64,000 nt of DNA from Globisporangium splendens. Its lineage: Eukaryota; Oomycota; Peronosporomycetes; Pythiales; Pythiaceae. Location of the stretch: NCBI GenBank assembly GCA_006386115.1, contig VFIW01000015.1, forward strand, positions 365,001 through 429,000, in the 5' to 3' direction. Positions 11,001 through 19,700 of this stretch are shown here, piece by piece. The position numbers and the translations under genes were made by a program. The notes under the pieces were generated by a model. That model was not told the origin of the DNA. It did no database searches and was given only the letters and a program-made list of their open reading frames with translations. Each line of letters starts with the position of its first letter. Position 1 is the first letter of the stretch.

Positions 11001-11227
11001 GCACAAATTTGCGAAATTTCGCCTTTCGCCAGGCTACGCTTAAGCGTCTTCTTGCTCATCAACGGCAAGGAAATCAATTCTTGAGCCACACTTGGAGGAT
11101 TTTCCACTTGTACGTGACGCACTATCTGGCTGTCACCTTCTTCATTGTAGACTGCGACGTTCACATATTCGCTTGAAGTGGCTTGTTCTTGTCTCTTCAC
11201 TTCATCTTCTGCTTTCTTGTGTCTTGA
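7289..11227 (-). CDS. pol: Young gypsy element pol: RT, RNase H, integrase, chromodomain
   Basis: The frame is open from 11227 down to the stop at 7289 and has no ATG at its start (GTG at 11200). RT motifs run from about residue 130 (TRQWPLPKEQ) through MVMPQGLKNAP to YFDDIFVH. RNase H has VVCDASDYAIG and TDHASL. Integrase has an HHCC finger (YHDGPSSGHLGREKT ... CEVCQRVKPS) and a DDE core (SMDFIFG, VSDRDTRF, PETDGQTERVN). A proline/serine-rich linker leads to a C-terminal chromodomain (RRWIVESIVDHED, FYRVRWLGYPPDSDTWEP). It copies the element RNA and inserts the DNA; the chromodomain probably directs integration to chromatin marks. The protease frame ends at 11197, so pol lies -1 to it. No standard slippery heptamer lies in the 11200-11227 overlap. 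Confidence 0.93.
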   Translation of the reverse strand, partial: SRHKKAEDEVKRQEQATSSEYVNVAVYNEEGDSQIVRHVQVENPPSVAQELISLPLMSKKTLKRSLAKGEISQICAIVDEVADDVINTAEVLDERTRKERFDEQSWDALKTNPVYGLVKEYADIFPDKVPDELPQDRGIRHEIDVLPGTKYCITRQWPLPKEQVDAIDEFFAQRQKAGHVRESKSPHCSPTFCVKKATGGWRIVHAFNKLNDATIPAQTPVPRKDMILDGMVGSTVFSAIDLKDGFYQIRMRESDAPFTAVSTPSGMLWEWMVMPQGLKNAPATFNRMVTNVLRPLREFAPSYFDDIFVHSKASEGKKDVDVHLEHLRQVFQVMRENKLYANLKKCIFFAPEIPVLGCFVGKNGVRVDPEKVKSIDDWPIPQNVKQLRQWLGLANYLHKYTRNYAALVQPLTSLLKKDNEWEWSEEHQAAFAEVKKSLREAPVLALADHEKPFHVVCDASDYAIGCALMQHDDEGKERVVSYQSRQLRPAERNYPVHDKELLAMKYALAKFRVYLLGEKQFAIYTDHASLRTAVKTPHLSQRMARWFSFFAEYNFVVHYKPGKSNILADALSRRPDYDPKNKSDDTNGACRLCEDVNAIATGVTSTVQEEITEGYKQDEACQELIKYFKNPSEKALQNLPPRARSRVHRYSMHNELLCYAVDEGDPARIVVPNDEGLRHRLLYEYHDGPSSGHLGREKTFLSLSRDYYWPHMYKWVRKYVRTCEVCQRVKPSGSTRAPLRSLAVPQDSWKSVSMDFIFGLPRDKHGRNGILVFVDRFSKMVHLAPVSDKISAEVTAKVFVDVVFRLHGLPSEIVSDRDTRFTSRFWRTLLGILDTKLSMSTAAHPETDGQTERVNRVLEDVLRSYATSFGEWSEFLPLAEFALNNSTHVSTGHTPFNVNYGLHPRVPASLVGEVSTLSGGETMAKEPQSDLNAVTELKANFDSMKPLDDMTSREEQQVDDFIVRRQAVVRFVRDAIAKAQDLQKEQADRSGRKNKQVYKINDLVLLSTANLPEHAVSNLGSSKLLPRYIGPFRVVKCNGDAYTLDIPKRMRLHPTFYVGRLKPYLPSGSANPTEPLADDQVDPEVAPPAREESVTHRHGASSRHKGAEAHQRTRPLLSPTREGDHDTPSEVSQEKSLPLPQSAVDVRDTHHELSQPSGVVQARLESSRTSVRNVTPLPNAGQDHRRASRSSTPAPSTGLRGFRTGLRVPRCELQEPRSERGEHSSTSRVAQSFSRSAPPPLIDHQGERRWIVESIVDHEDRSTRRRGEKSLNRQRFYRVRWLGYPPDSDTWEPRETLQSDVPDVVHSYEQSL

Positions 11228-11985
11228 TCAGGGACGCTTGCAGATCTTCGTTCTTCTTCGTCGGTCTTCTTGTCTTCTTTAACCCTGCCAGAGCGGAACT
11301 CTTCATCGCTCTTGGCTACAGGAGTAGTCTTTTTCTGGCGCCTGACTACTCCACCTCCAGTGGTCTTCACGGGCTTGTCATTTGAGTGTGAGGGGCCATC
11401 GCACGCCTGACTCTCATTAGACACATCTTCAACAGATGTATATGCCCAAATCACCTCTCTTGCTGCCTGGCAGCTGAGGTCTTCGTCGACTTGCTTGTCG
11501 ACGCTGATCTTCTTCTTCTTCCAGTCAATGCTCGGTTGGTACCTTCTCAACCAGGGCATTCCCAGAATCAGATCAAACTTGTCATCGAGGTCGAGTAGAA
11601 TAAACTCATCTTCGCCTCGGAAATCATCACATTCGATTGCCATACGCAACACGCGCTTAGGCATCGTCACTTTCGATCCATTCGCCAAGCGAACGATCAT
11701 TTCCTTGTTCGAGATAGGCAGGTCCAAACCTTGCCTTCTCACCACTTGTGTGCGGACAAAATTGTTCGACGCACCAGTGTCTACAAGAGCCCGTAGAGGT
11801 TCTGAGTAACCATCTACCTTAACCTTGTGGACTATCAAGGCTGGCTCTTGCTCGACACGCTCACATCTGTTCGCGGAAACTTCATGTGCGTTGCGCACAC
11901 CGGGGCAAGAGTTCTGCGCTTCCACGACATTCACAGAACTCTTTGTTCGCCCAGTAGGGAGCCCCGCTCCTACTGGTCGTTCCCG
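11197..11985 (-). CDS. pro: Young gypsy element protease region (transframe after gag)
   Basis: Read in the -1 frame after gag slips at 11985-11991. About 260 residues, with a retropepsin active site ALVDTGASNNFV followed by VRLANGSKV and LGMPWLRRYQPSIDW. It would cleave the polyproteins. The frame is open back to 12123, but upstream of the slip site it only shadows gag. It ends in a TGA at 11197-11199, and pol continues in the next -1 frame. Confidence 0.88.
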   Translation of the reverse strand, partial: RERPVGAGLPTGRTKSSVNVVEAQNSCPGVRNAHEVSANRCERVEQEPALIVHKVKVDGYSEPLRALVDTGASNNFVRTQVVRRQGLDLPISNKEMIVRLANGSKVTMPKRVLRMAIECDDFRGEDEFILLDLDDKFDLILGMPWLRRYQPSIDWKKKKISVDKQVDEDLSCQAAREVIWAYTSVEDVSNESQACDGPSHSNDKPVKTTGGGVVRRQKKTTPVAKSDEEFRSGRVKEDKKTDEEERRSASVPDQDTRKQKMK

Positions 11986-11991
11986 TTTTTT
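11951..11991 (-). other. Programmed -1 ribosomal frameshift signal, gag to protease
   Basis: On the minus strand the gag codons CCA AAA AAC contain the canonical slippery heptamer A AAA AAC (11991-11985), in phase. An 8-nt spacer follows. Then comes a hairpin: CCAGTAGGAGC, a GGG loop, and GCTCCCTACTGG, making 11 base pairs with one bulged C (11976-11951). The gag stop TAG lies inside the hairpin. A slip of one base moves translation exactly into the protease frame. Confidence 0.9.
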
Positions 11992-13013
11992 GGCTGTTGG
12001 GAACGCTCGAATCGCCGGCCTCTGCCTGGTCGATTCGATTGCGAACCGTGTGTCGCTTGCTGGCTTGGCAAGGACACCTTGCAATTTCTCGCGATGTGAC
12101 CGGGCTTGCCACAACGGAAACACTTCCCGTCATTGCGTGGGTATCTGCTTGTAGTCGCATCGGCATACGAGATGTCCATCGGTTCTGGACCGTCGTGTGT
12201 GACTGCGTGTTGTCGAACAGGGCGAGGGCCGAAACCGTTGAACTTGGCTTGCTTGATGCTGAATTCTTCTTGCATCGCTCGCTCGATGGCTTCATCCAGC
12301 GTCTTGGGGTACTCGCGGAACAGCTGGTTCCGAATTGGACCATCATTGAGCCCTGCCATGAATGTCACAACTTGCGTTGAGGCATCAATCGGCTCATTCA
12401 CGATACTTGACACGAGGTATCGTGCTCGTTGAGCGTACGAGTGTAGGTCGTATTTACCCTGACGAAGCTTTAAGAACTCAGCGCGAGCCCGAAATTCGCT
12501 CTGCGGAGGCTCAAAAGCCTTCTTCAGCTCTCGCTTGAAGTCGTCCAGGTCGTAGAAGCAATGTGGCTCTGCCAATCGCTTCCCATACGCCCAACTCTTC
12601 GCTCGACCCGCAAGGTTTGACATCGCAAACAACACTTGCTGCATTGGGTCCCGTAGTTGTCTTGCAGTGATCGCTGCATCCAACTCAACGAACCATCTCG
12701 CTAGAGGTTCGTTCTCTCCGCCACGGTACGGAGATACATCGAGCTTCAGAGGTGCCACTCTCATCGTCGTGACAGGAGTTGCGGGCTGTCGATGAGAGTT
12801 CATGATCTCGTGATGCATGAAGCTCGTAGCCGCGTTCCTCTGCTCATCCGGTGACGCTGATCTCAGCAAACTGATCACAGCCGCCTCACCGATGACCGCT
12901 CGCATACGCTCGAGGGCTGCCCACTCGTGGCTCGACAAATGAGGAAAATGCTCATTCGTCAGCTCCACGGTCTCTCCAGGCATCGAGCCCATCGGCGTCT
13001 CAATCCCTTCCAT
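11970..13013 (-). CDS. gag: Young gypsy element Gag
   Basis: 347 codons from ATG at 13013. The middle has a retrotransposon Gag capsid-like region (LARWFVELDAAITARQLRD, YDLDDFKRELKKAF, LHSYAQRARYLVSSI). A CCHC zinc knuckle CFRCGKPGHIARNC follows near residue 297, then a basic Gln/Arg-rich tail. It would form the virus-like particle and bind the element RNA. The TAG stop is 13 nt past the slippery site, so most ribosomes end here and a minority continue into protease. Confidence 0.93.
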   Translation of the reverse strand: MEGIETPMGSMPGETVELTNEHFPHLSSHEWAALERMRAVIGEAAVISLLRSASPDEQRNAATSFMHHEIMNSHRQPATPVTTMRVAPLKLDVSPYRGGENEPLARWFVELDAAITARQLRDPMQQVLFAMSNLAGRAKSWAYGKRLAEPHCFYDLDDFKRELKKAFEPPQSEFRARAEFLKLRQGKYDLHSYAQRARYLVSSIVNEPIDASTQVVTFMAGLNDGPIRNQLFREYPKTLDEAIERAMQEEFSIKQAKFNGFGPRPVRQHAVTHDGPEPMDISYADATTSRYPRNDGKCFRCGKPGHIARNCKVSLPSQQATHGSQSNRPGRGRRFERSQQPKNGNDQ

Positions 13014-13120
13014 TGTTTCTCACAATCGGACAGGGGTCTTGGAATGTCCGCGCACGCTACACAAGCGGCCTATGCAGACTCTTGACTTGGTCGTTGGAAG
13101 GACTACGAAGTGCTACCAGG

Positions 13121-13729
13121 TGTAAGAGGCTATCCGAGACAGCCTCAAACACGGCACGCACGCTTGCGCTTGAAGAGGAAGACTTGAGGGGAACTTGGCA
13201 AAAATGCAACTGAATTGAAATGAGCTTATGGTTCCTGACACTACATGTAAAACACCACTAGGGCTCCTAGAGGTTTTATAACTAAAACCTAAACATGCAC
13301 AATAAAACCTATGAATCTGATATATAAAACCTTGGGTACACTGAGGTTGAACCCAGGGGATCTTCGAGAAACTTGAACTTGAAGTCCCGTGGAAAATTCC
13401 CTGCAAAGTGATTGGCTACAGCCACTCACTTTAGGTGGCAGAGACACGTCGGTCTCATCACCAGTGCAGTTTCCCAAGTAGGAACCATCATTCACGTGTC
13501 TAGAGTACTGTTGTGCGTAATCACGCCGAATCTCAATGATTGCGAGCGACCAACACTCAACTCAGACACGGATTGCTCTGACGTCAGACGATGACGTCAC
13601 CTGTGCATGTGGGGATCACTATTATGTGTTTCACCCAATATCTTCGCACCCACAATGCACTTCCACAAGGTGGTGTGTGACACACACAAAGAGCCACCTT
13701 GCATGTAATGGCAGCCTGAGCCCATTACA
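13121..13729 (-). repeat. LTR of young gypsy element (5' LTR in element orientation)
   Basis: 609 bp, nearly identical to the copy at 6281. TGACGTCA sites are at 13579-13586 and 13592-13599. Just inside it on the minus strand is TGGTAGCAC (about 13110-13118), a candidate primer-binding site two bases from the LTR. The matching tRNA was not identified. Confidence 0.95.
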
Positions 13730-15635
13730 CAGAAGCACCTGTGCACGAGCAAAATCATCAGCTTCTGGTGTGCAAGGGTGGCGTTTTCAAAGCCGCTCGG
13801 CTTAACTGGAGCATTGTCGAGAAGGAGGCATATCCGATCGTGACAGCGTGCACGAACCTCGAGTACATGCTGCAGAGAGCTCGCGGTTTCCACCTCTACT
13901 GCGACCACGCAAACCTGATCTCAATCTTCGCACCTCAAAGCGAACTGAAAAAGCGCATCAGAGCAAAGCTACAGAGATGGGCCATGCGTTTGACTGGCTA
14001 CATCTACACCATTGAGCACATCCCGGGCGAGCACAACCTCTGGGCGGACATTGCGAGCAGGTGGGGAAGATCCTCCGACAGCCAAAGCGCACCAAAGAAG
14101 CTACTGTAAGTCCGAACACGAAGCACGCCAGATACTTCGCCACTGCGACCTTTGGAGACTAGAACTTTATTTGGCCGAGCGCGAAGGATATAAATGCCGC
14201 GCAGAAGCAGCACCAGAGACACTTGAAACTCCAGCATGAGGCTGTAGATGGCACAGTAACCATCAACAACAAGCCGTGGATACCACCCATAGATAAGGAC
14301 TTGCTCAACCGTCTGTTGATTGTCGCTCACTGCGGCGCGCAGGGGCATCGTGGCGAACAAGCGACGCTCAACGAACTCCGCCGGTTTGAGATCCAAAACG
14401 TTGCAAAAGCAGTGAAACAGTTTGTGCAGGCTTGCTTGCTGTGCAAACACGTGAAAGGAAGCCACACCATCCAGCGACCGTGGGGACCAACAGTCAGCAC
14501 CAATATCCGGAACGAAGTTCTCCACTGGGATTTCCTATATCTAAGTGAGAGCTATGGGCCGCAGAAGTACGTGTTGGTGCTGAAAGATGGATTGGCCCAT
14601 CATTGCGAGCTGGTTGCATGCTCGGCACCTACTGCTGCTGTTGCAGCGGAAGCGATGATGGATTGGCACAAACGCTATGGTGCTCCAGCGGTACGGGTTT
14701 CAGACAACGGGGCACACTTTAAGAACGAAGTGCTTCGCGAACTGAGTCGCAAGCTGAAGGCTAAACAAGTTTTCGTACCCGCGTACTCGCCTTGGATCAA
14801 TGGTACAGTTGAACTCCTCAACCGAGATATCCTCCAAGTGCTGCGTGTTCTCCTGCTCGTGTTCAAGCTGGACACGAAGGAGTGGCCGTTTCTCCTGCCT
14901 GTAGTCCAGTTTAACCTGAATCACACACAAGTGCAGTCATTGGGAGACAAAGCTCCAGTCGAGCTCTTCACCGGTTTGCCGTGCTCAAGCGCATTTGACG
15001 TCGTATGGAAGCCGAGTGACAAAAGACAAGAGTTGTTCGGCAACATGACCAAGTCGGCAATCTCAAAAGGACTGAATGCGTTGCGCAGGAGCATGTTCAA
15101 ACTGCACAAGCATGTAGTTGACATCAAGGAGCGTTCACGTCTGCAGCAGATCGCAAACAAGAATGGCGTTGTGTGCAATTTCGTCGAAGGCGACTTCGTG
15201 TTGTGGTCTCGCGCAGACGCACGATTGGAAGGGAATAAGCTCATGGTCCGATGGTTGGGCCCGTTTCGAGTCGTGAGAGCTCGGCCGCATTCGTTTCTGA
15301 TCGAGAACTTGATCACGAAGGCAACCCATGACGTGCACAGCTCGCGCTTGAAGATGTATGCAGACTCAAGCCTCAACGTAAACGAAGTGATGATCCAGCA
15401 TGTGTCAACTCAGGGCATCGTATTGGGAGTTCGAGCGTTCAAACAACACCGGTACAACGAGCAGCTAAAGCGTTGGGAGCTCTTGGTGGCCTGAAAGGGC
15501 CTCGAAGATGTCGAAGGCTCCTGGGAGGCACTGAACGACTTGCACAAGGACATCCCAAGCAAGGTCCAGCTATACACTGCTTCAAGTGACTCCCAAGCAC
15601 TCAAGCAAGCCGTCGATCGGCTCCAGCGAACGTGA
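13730..15635 (+). pseudogene. Outer element pol, part 3: RNase H end, integrase, chromo-like tail
   Basis: The frame broken at 6280 resumes after cagaa. The RNase H tail (LYCDHANLISIFAP, HIPGEHNLWADIASRW) ends at TAA 14107-14109. A TAG and a frame change near 14159 precede the integrase. The integrase frame (14200-15494) has a zinc region (HCGAQGHRGEQAT, CLLCKH) and catalytic residues in LHWDFLYL, RVSDNGAHF and INGTVELLN. A GPF/Y-like block follows (VRWLGPFRVV). A TGA at 15492-15494 falls where Trp is expected, in a chromo-like tail (LLVA-stop-KGLEDVEGSWE) that stays open to 15635. The protein is inactive. Confidence 0.88.
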
Positions 15636-15652
15636 GCTAAGCATGAAGGCAC

Positions 15653-15879
15653 TGTAGGGTTGTTTTCAGCTTTGCGCACGTCATCGCTGGTGAGTCATTA
15701 TGTATAGTGACTCATCTCTCTGGTGAGTCATTTAGTGTAGTGACTCATTTGGTGGTGACTAGTCATTTCGAAGTAATTAGTCATCTGCATTCGTTGCTGT
15801 CGAAGCAAAAGGTAGGCAGCAACTTTCATTTCAATCACAATTCAATTTGCGTCCTCAGCAAGAAGCACGATTCGCTACA
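15653..15879 (+). repeat. 3' LTR of outer gypsy element
   Basis: Same 227-bp length and ends as the copy at 2690-2916. It is followed directly by the target duplication CGTCG, and then the solenoid-gene frame resumes. Confidence 0.93.
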
Positions 15880-15884
15880 CGTCG

Positions 15885-16703
15885 TTTCAAGACAAATATC
15901 GAAGATGTTGACGAAGATGATGTGTTGCAGCGACTACAAAATCTTGAGATCAAGCAGTATCGTTACACCGATGAGTGGCGCCGCATTCGTGATATCGAAG
16001 ATTCTGTGGTTCGTGGTGTGATTGCACAAGCCCGAGAAGCGTTTCCGGAATACGTCGACGTGCAAGATGAGTTCGCTCTGAAGGAAAGCAATTACAAGTT
16101 GAAGCAATTTCACCAAGTCGACAAGCAGAAGATCACGCTTGACCTTGTGGCAGCATTGCATGCTCAACATCGGCGATTCAACGTGGCGCCAAATTCTGCA
16201 GTCAAGAGTGGAGATGTCAAAATCTCCACAGCCGACTCGGGTGCGTACATAAGTAGCAGTGACGTATCTGCGACAGGATCAATCTCGCTCGAAACAGGTT
16301 TTTCTTCGAAGAACTCGTCGGGAAGTCTTCACGTCGTGACTGGAGACTCTCCAAATGCACAAGCAGGCGACATCGTCGTCGGCGTCGGGAAAAGCAGCAG
16401 CATTGGCGGTAATGTGGTTGTGGAAGCTGGCGACGCGGTCAACAATGGGGCGACAGGTGGGTCTGTTCTGGTTTCATCTGATGGTGGTGACAGTGCATCC
16501 AGTGGGAGCGTGAGTGTCGGCACGCTCAACGTGGGCTCGATTGGCGAAAGTGGTGACGTGTTGGTTGGCACTGGTGGCGCGAACCTGGGCTCCACAGGGT
16601 GGGTTGAGGTCACGACAGGGAACTCGAGCGCAGGCAACAGCGGCGGGATTGCCCTCAATGTCGGCTCGAGTGCGTCAGGATTTGGCGGGAACGTTTCGGT
16701 ATC
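15885..16703 (+). pseudogene. Giant solenoid gene, fragment 2: S74 intramolecular chaperone domain, then repeats
   Basis: Joined to 2689 after removing the LTR element, the frame reads SDRRFKTNI, the start motif of peptidase S74. In that family the Ser and the Lys form the self-cleavage dyad. It continues with LQNLEIKQYRYTDEW and RGVIAQAREAFPEYV, the family's hallmark, and a helical tail KITLDLVAALHAQHRRF. The domain is about 105 residues. From about 16190 the same frame returns to Gly/Ser repeats. S74 domains are normally C-terminal, so a fusion of two tandem genes is possible. The frame stops making sense at 16703, at the Crypton. Confidence 0.85.
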
Positions 16704-19700
16704 TACCACCAGGTCCGGACCGCGTCTGAGATCTGGCATAATGAAAACATCCGTATAAGCCCTTTTCGCCCATCCGGATACTTGAGTATTCCACATTGTG
16801 GTCGCACTGCAAAATTCTATAGTTTCTTATAATGTATAATTTTATAAATTAATATTCTAGCTCGCATTGTGGTGTGGTTGCAAGCTTGGGGGGGGGAGTT
16901 ATTTTCTCTTCCATCCAACAGCTTCGAGCTCATTATGGCGGAGGGATCAGCCACCAGCGCGGCGAACGAACAAGCTATCCACACCGCTGTCACCAACGCG
17001 TTCTGTCGGCACGAAGCGTCGCGCCCAAAGAGGACGCAGAAACAATACGTCAACAAGCAAGAGGATTTTCGACAATGGTGTGCAAGCAAGCAATTCGACG
17101 ACGGCCATCTAGTGTATGAAGGAACGCTCATCCTTTTTTTGACTGAGTACGTTATCCCGCGAGGCAATAGACGCCAGAAGACCGCGGACGGCACGCCGAA
17201 GGCACTTGGTCTCGAGGCAGTTGACGCATACATCAAAGCCGTAACTGCTTTGTACAAGCTTCAGCAATCACTATCCAATAACAACCATCCTCACCCTCGC
17301 GGACTCGCACTACATCAGCTCATCAAGACTCTCAAGTACAACGAAACCAGGCGCAAGCTCGAAGAGTTCGTGGACCGCGGCCTAGGAACTGTTTTGGACG
17401 GCTACAATCTAGAGGATATGAAGGCGCTAGGCAACTACTGGTTGAAGGAGAATTCGGGCACCGCATTGCGTAACAGAGTGGATTTTTTGCTGGGACATGC
17501 TCTAATTGCACGTGGAGAATCTCGTCGATTAGTTCAGTTCCCAGATATGCTGACGCTTGATCTCACTGATGAAGGTCCGCAGCTGTGCACCCCCCTGGTG
17601 ATCATTATGCGGCAGGGCAAAACGAATCAATTCGGCCGAGTGGAGTATGGAGCCGCGATGCGCTGCAAGGAGCTGTTGCTGTGCCCCCTCAATTCGGTAG
17701 CTACCTACCTTTTCTGGAGATGGCATATCGAGCTTGAGCCCTTCCCTGATTTGAGCGAGCGACCTAGGTGGTATGGCATTCACCTTTTGAAAGGCGCCTA
17801 CACCATGAAAGAGTTGTCCTACAACGCCCAATTGCATGGCGTGAAAAAAGCGTTTGCGGCATGCGGTATCGACTCCTCAGTGTGGACTCATGCTACCCGC
17901 AGTTCGGCGGCAAAGATGGCGGAATTACAAGGCGCGGACGAAGCTCAGATTAGACGTGCTGGTAGATGGAACAGTGAGAAGATGGAGGGGTGCTACCTCA
18001 CCACCCTCGCTCGCAAGGCCATGCGCGCTCTCGCCGGTTTTCCAACAAAAGGTGGATCCTACTGGTTACCAAGAGCGAGTATAACCCCGTCCGACAAGCT
18101 GCAAAAAATGGTGTACCGAGATTTGGAGCACGGACAAGAGCAACTTGATTCTAGCAGCAACCGCGAGATTGCAGGCGGTGCGTTCGTCAACATGCTACAC
18201 AATATGCGCGTTGTGTTTCTCCAAGACTCAGTCATTCTGCGCCGCGAATTTAGCGACCACCCATTGTGGAGTGATCCACTGTTTTCTACTCCGGATTATC
18301 GCGAGTTCGAAACTGAGGTGCTTAGAGCATTACCAAATATTGAACAGCCCGAATATCGTAAAGCCGAGTCTGCCATTCCGCATGTCGCTTCCGTTCTGCG
18401 AGATGGATTTGCATCCGTACACAGCAAACTTGATGGGGTAGTGGTTGAACTGACCGAGCTCAAACGAAAAACTAGTTTAATTGGCAAGAAAAGGTTCGTT
18501 GTGTCCCTTGCTCCTGACAGCAGCGACGAAGAAATCGAGAATGATCCATCCTCATCAGCGCCTCACCTGGCAGACAAAGCTCCGAAGACATCTGTACGTG
18601 ACGACGCTGCTGCTGGTAACATTTTAAAGCTGAGTAGATCGGTAACTACAGTAACCCACCTGTGGGTCGAGTATACGAAGGGTTTTGCGGGGCAAATCTC
18701 AGTAATGGAAGCTGAGAAACTCTACGGACCGAAGTGGCGAACGGCACCGACAGAAAACCGATTTTACTCGAGGCGCAAACGATATTATGACGCTATCAAC
18801 TTGCTCGCCACAAAGCTGAAAATCCCTTCGGAAAGCGCCGCGCAAATAATCGAATCCAAACGAGTCGCGGCCAAGAAATCACTGAATGGGTTTGTGAACG
18901 ATCTCAAGTTGTTGTAAAAGTTCCGCATCGCCAAGGATTGGTACTCCATCAAGCAAAATGGTGGATTGCGTTCATAGTTAAGTTTTCTACAGCGAAGAAC
19001 CGATGATTTCTGAACTCTCCAGCACGCCGTATTGAGACCAAGCCAAACTGACAGGATGTGATATGTGCTTGTTTGCTCGTGTTTTGCAGGTGCATGCGAG
19101 GATTTTTCCTAAGTGTCTAGCATGATCGATACGTTCGTTATATACATAAGATGCCACAACCATGGGTGTAAGTAGTTGGTGTGCCTCTTGAATTCGAGGG
19201 AATCCTCTGTTGGTTGTTTGATTGATCTACAATTCTTTCACCCTCAGGGACACTTAAATCACACACAATCCCCATAATCTAAAGTTTCTCCAATCCCTGC
19301 GTTAATAGTAGCAGTAATTACCACAAGCACTTTGACGCTAGATTGGTTTCTCAATCCTAAAAACATTGCAATCGGACTGCACGCATGATTGATGAATCTG
19401 GTGATAGCTCCATCCTGGGTTCGCAGAAGACGAAATCAAAAGCTGTCGTCCTGTAATCTACATCACGCACCCATTGATCCTGTAGTGCGTCCTCAGTATT
19501 CTCCACGAGGCGTTACCGTTCGTACTTTCTGTTTTGCCGCTGCCAAAAGTGCGCCTAGCCATGAGAGCGCTCGGAAACATCTCGTCCGAATCGACCTGGA
19601 TGGGGAACTCATAGTACTCTTGTTGGGCTATTCATACACCCATAGCCACGTGACGCCCACGAGGATCCACAATAATATACGCTATGGAGTTGTACTCAAT

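Larger units (their letters stand above)
6281..13729 (-). mobile_element. Full-length young Ty3/gypsy chromodomain retrotransposon (minus strand)
   Basis: LTRs of 607 bp (6281-6887) and 609 bp (13121-13729) differ by eye at three bases and one 2-bp indel, so the insertion is recent. Target duplication is cagaa at 6276-6280 and 13730-13734. A purine-rich tract on the minus strand (complement of 6888-6903) sits just before the element's 3' LTR and fixes the orientation. Gene order on the minus strand is gag (with CCHC), protease, RT, RNase H, integrase and chromodomain, as in chromoviruses. The frames are linked by -1 shifts. A separate plus-strand ORF (6964-8013) lies antisense to the 3' end. 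Gag and pol domains look intact. The only doubt is the protease-pol junction. Confidence 0.95.
2690..15879 (+). mobile_element. Ty3/gypsy-type LTR retrotransposon, decayed (outer element), with two nested insertions
   Basis: Two 227-bp LTRs (2690-2916 and 15653-15879) begin TGTAGGG and end GCTACA. They differ at about six sites by eye, all transitions. The 5-bp target duplication CGTCG is at 2685-2689 and 15880-15884. Internal coding order is gag with zinc knuckle, protease, RT, RNase H, integrase, then a chromo-like tail, which is Ty3/gypsy order. The pol frame is interrupted by a solo LTR (5426-6076) and a full-length element (6281-13729). The element's own sequence outside these is about 5.1 kb. 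Frameshifts and stops make it non-autonomous. It inserted in the S74 domain of the solenoid gene. No convincing primer-binding site or polypurine tract was found. Confidence 0.93.

Noticed and set aside
16869..16934. GTG start for the Crypton recombinase
   Set aside because: The added 22 residues look like translated leader; a good ATG follows at 16935.
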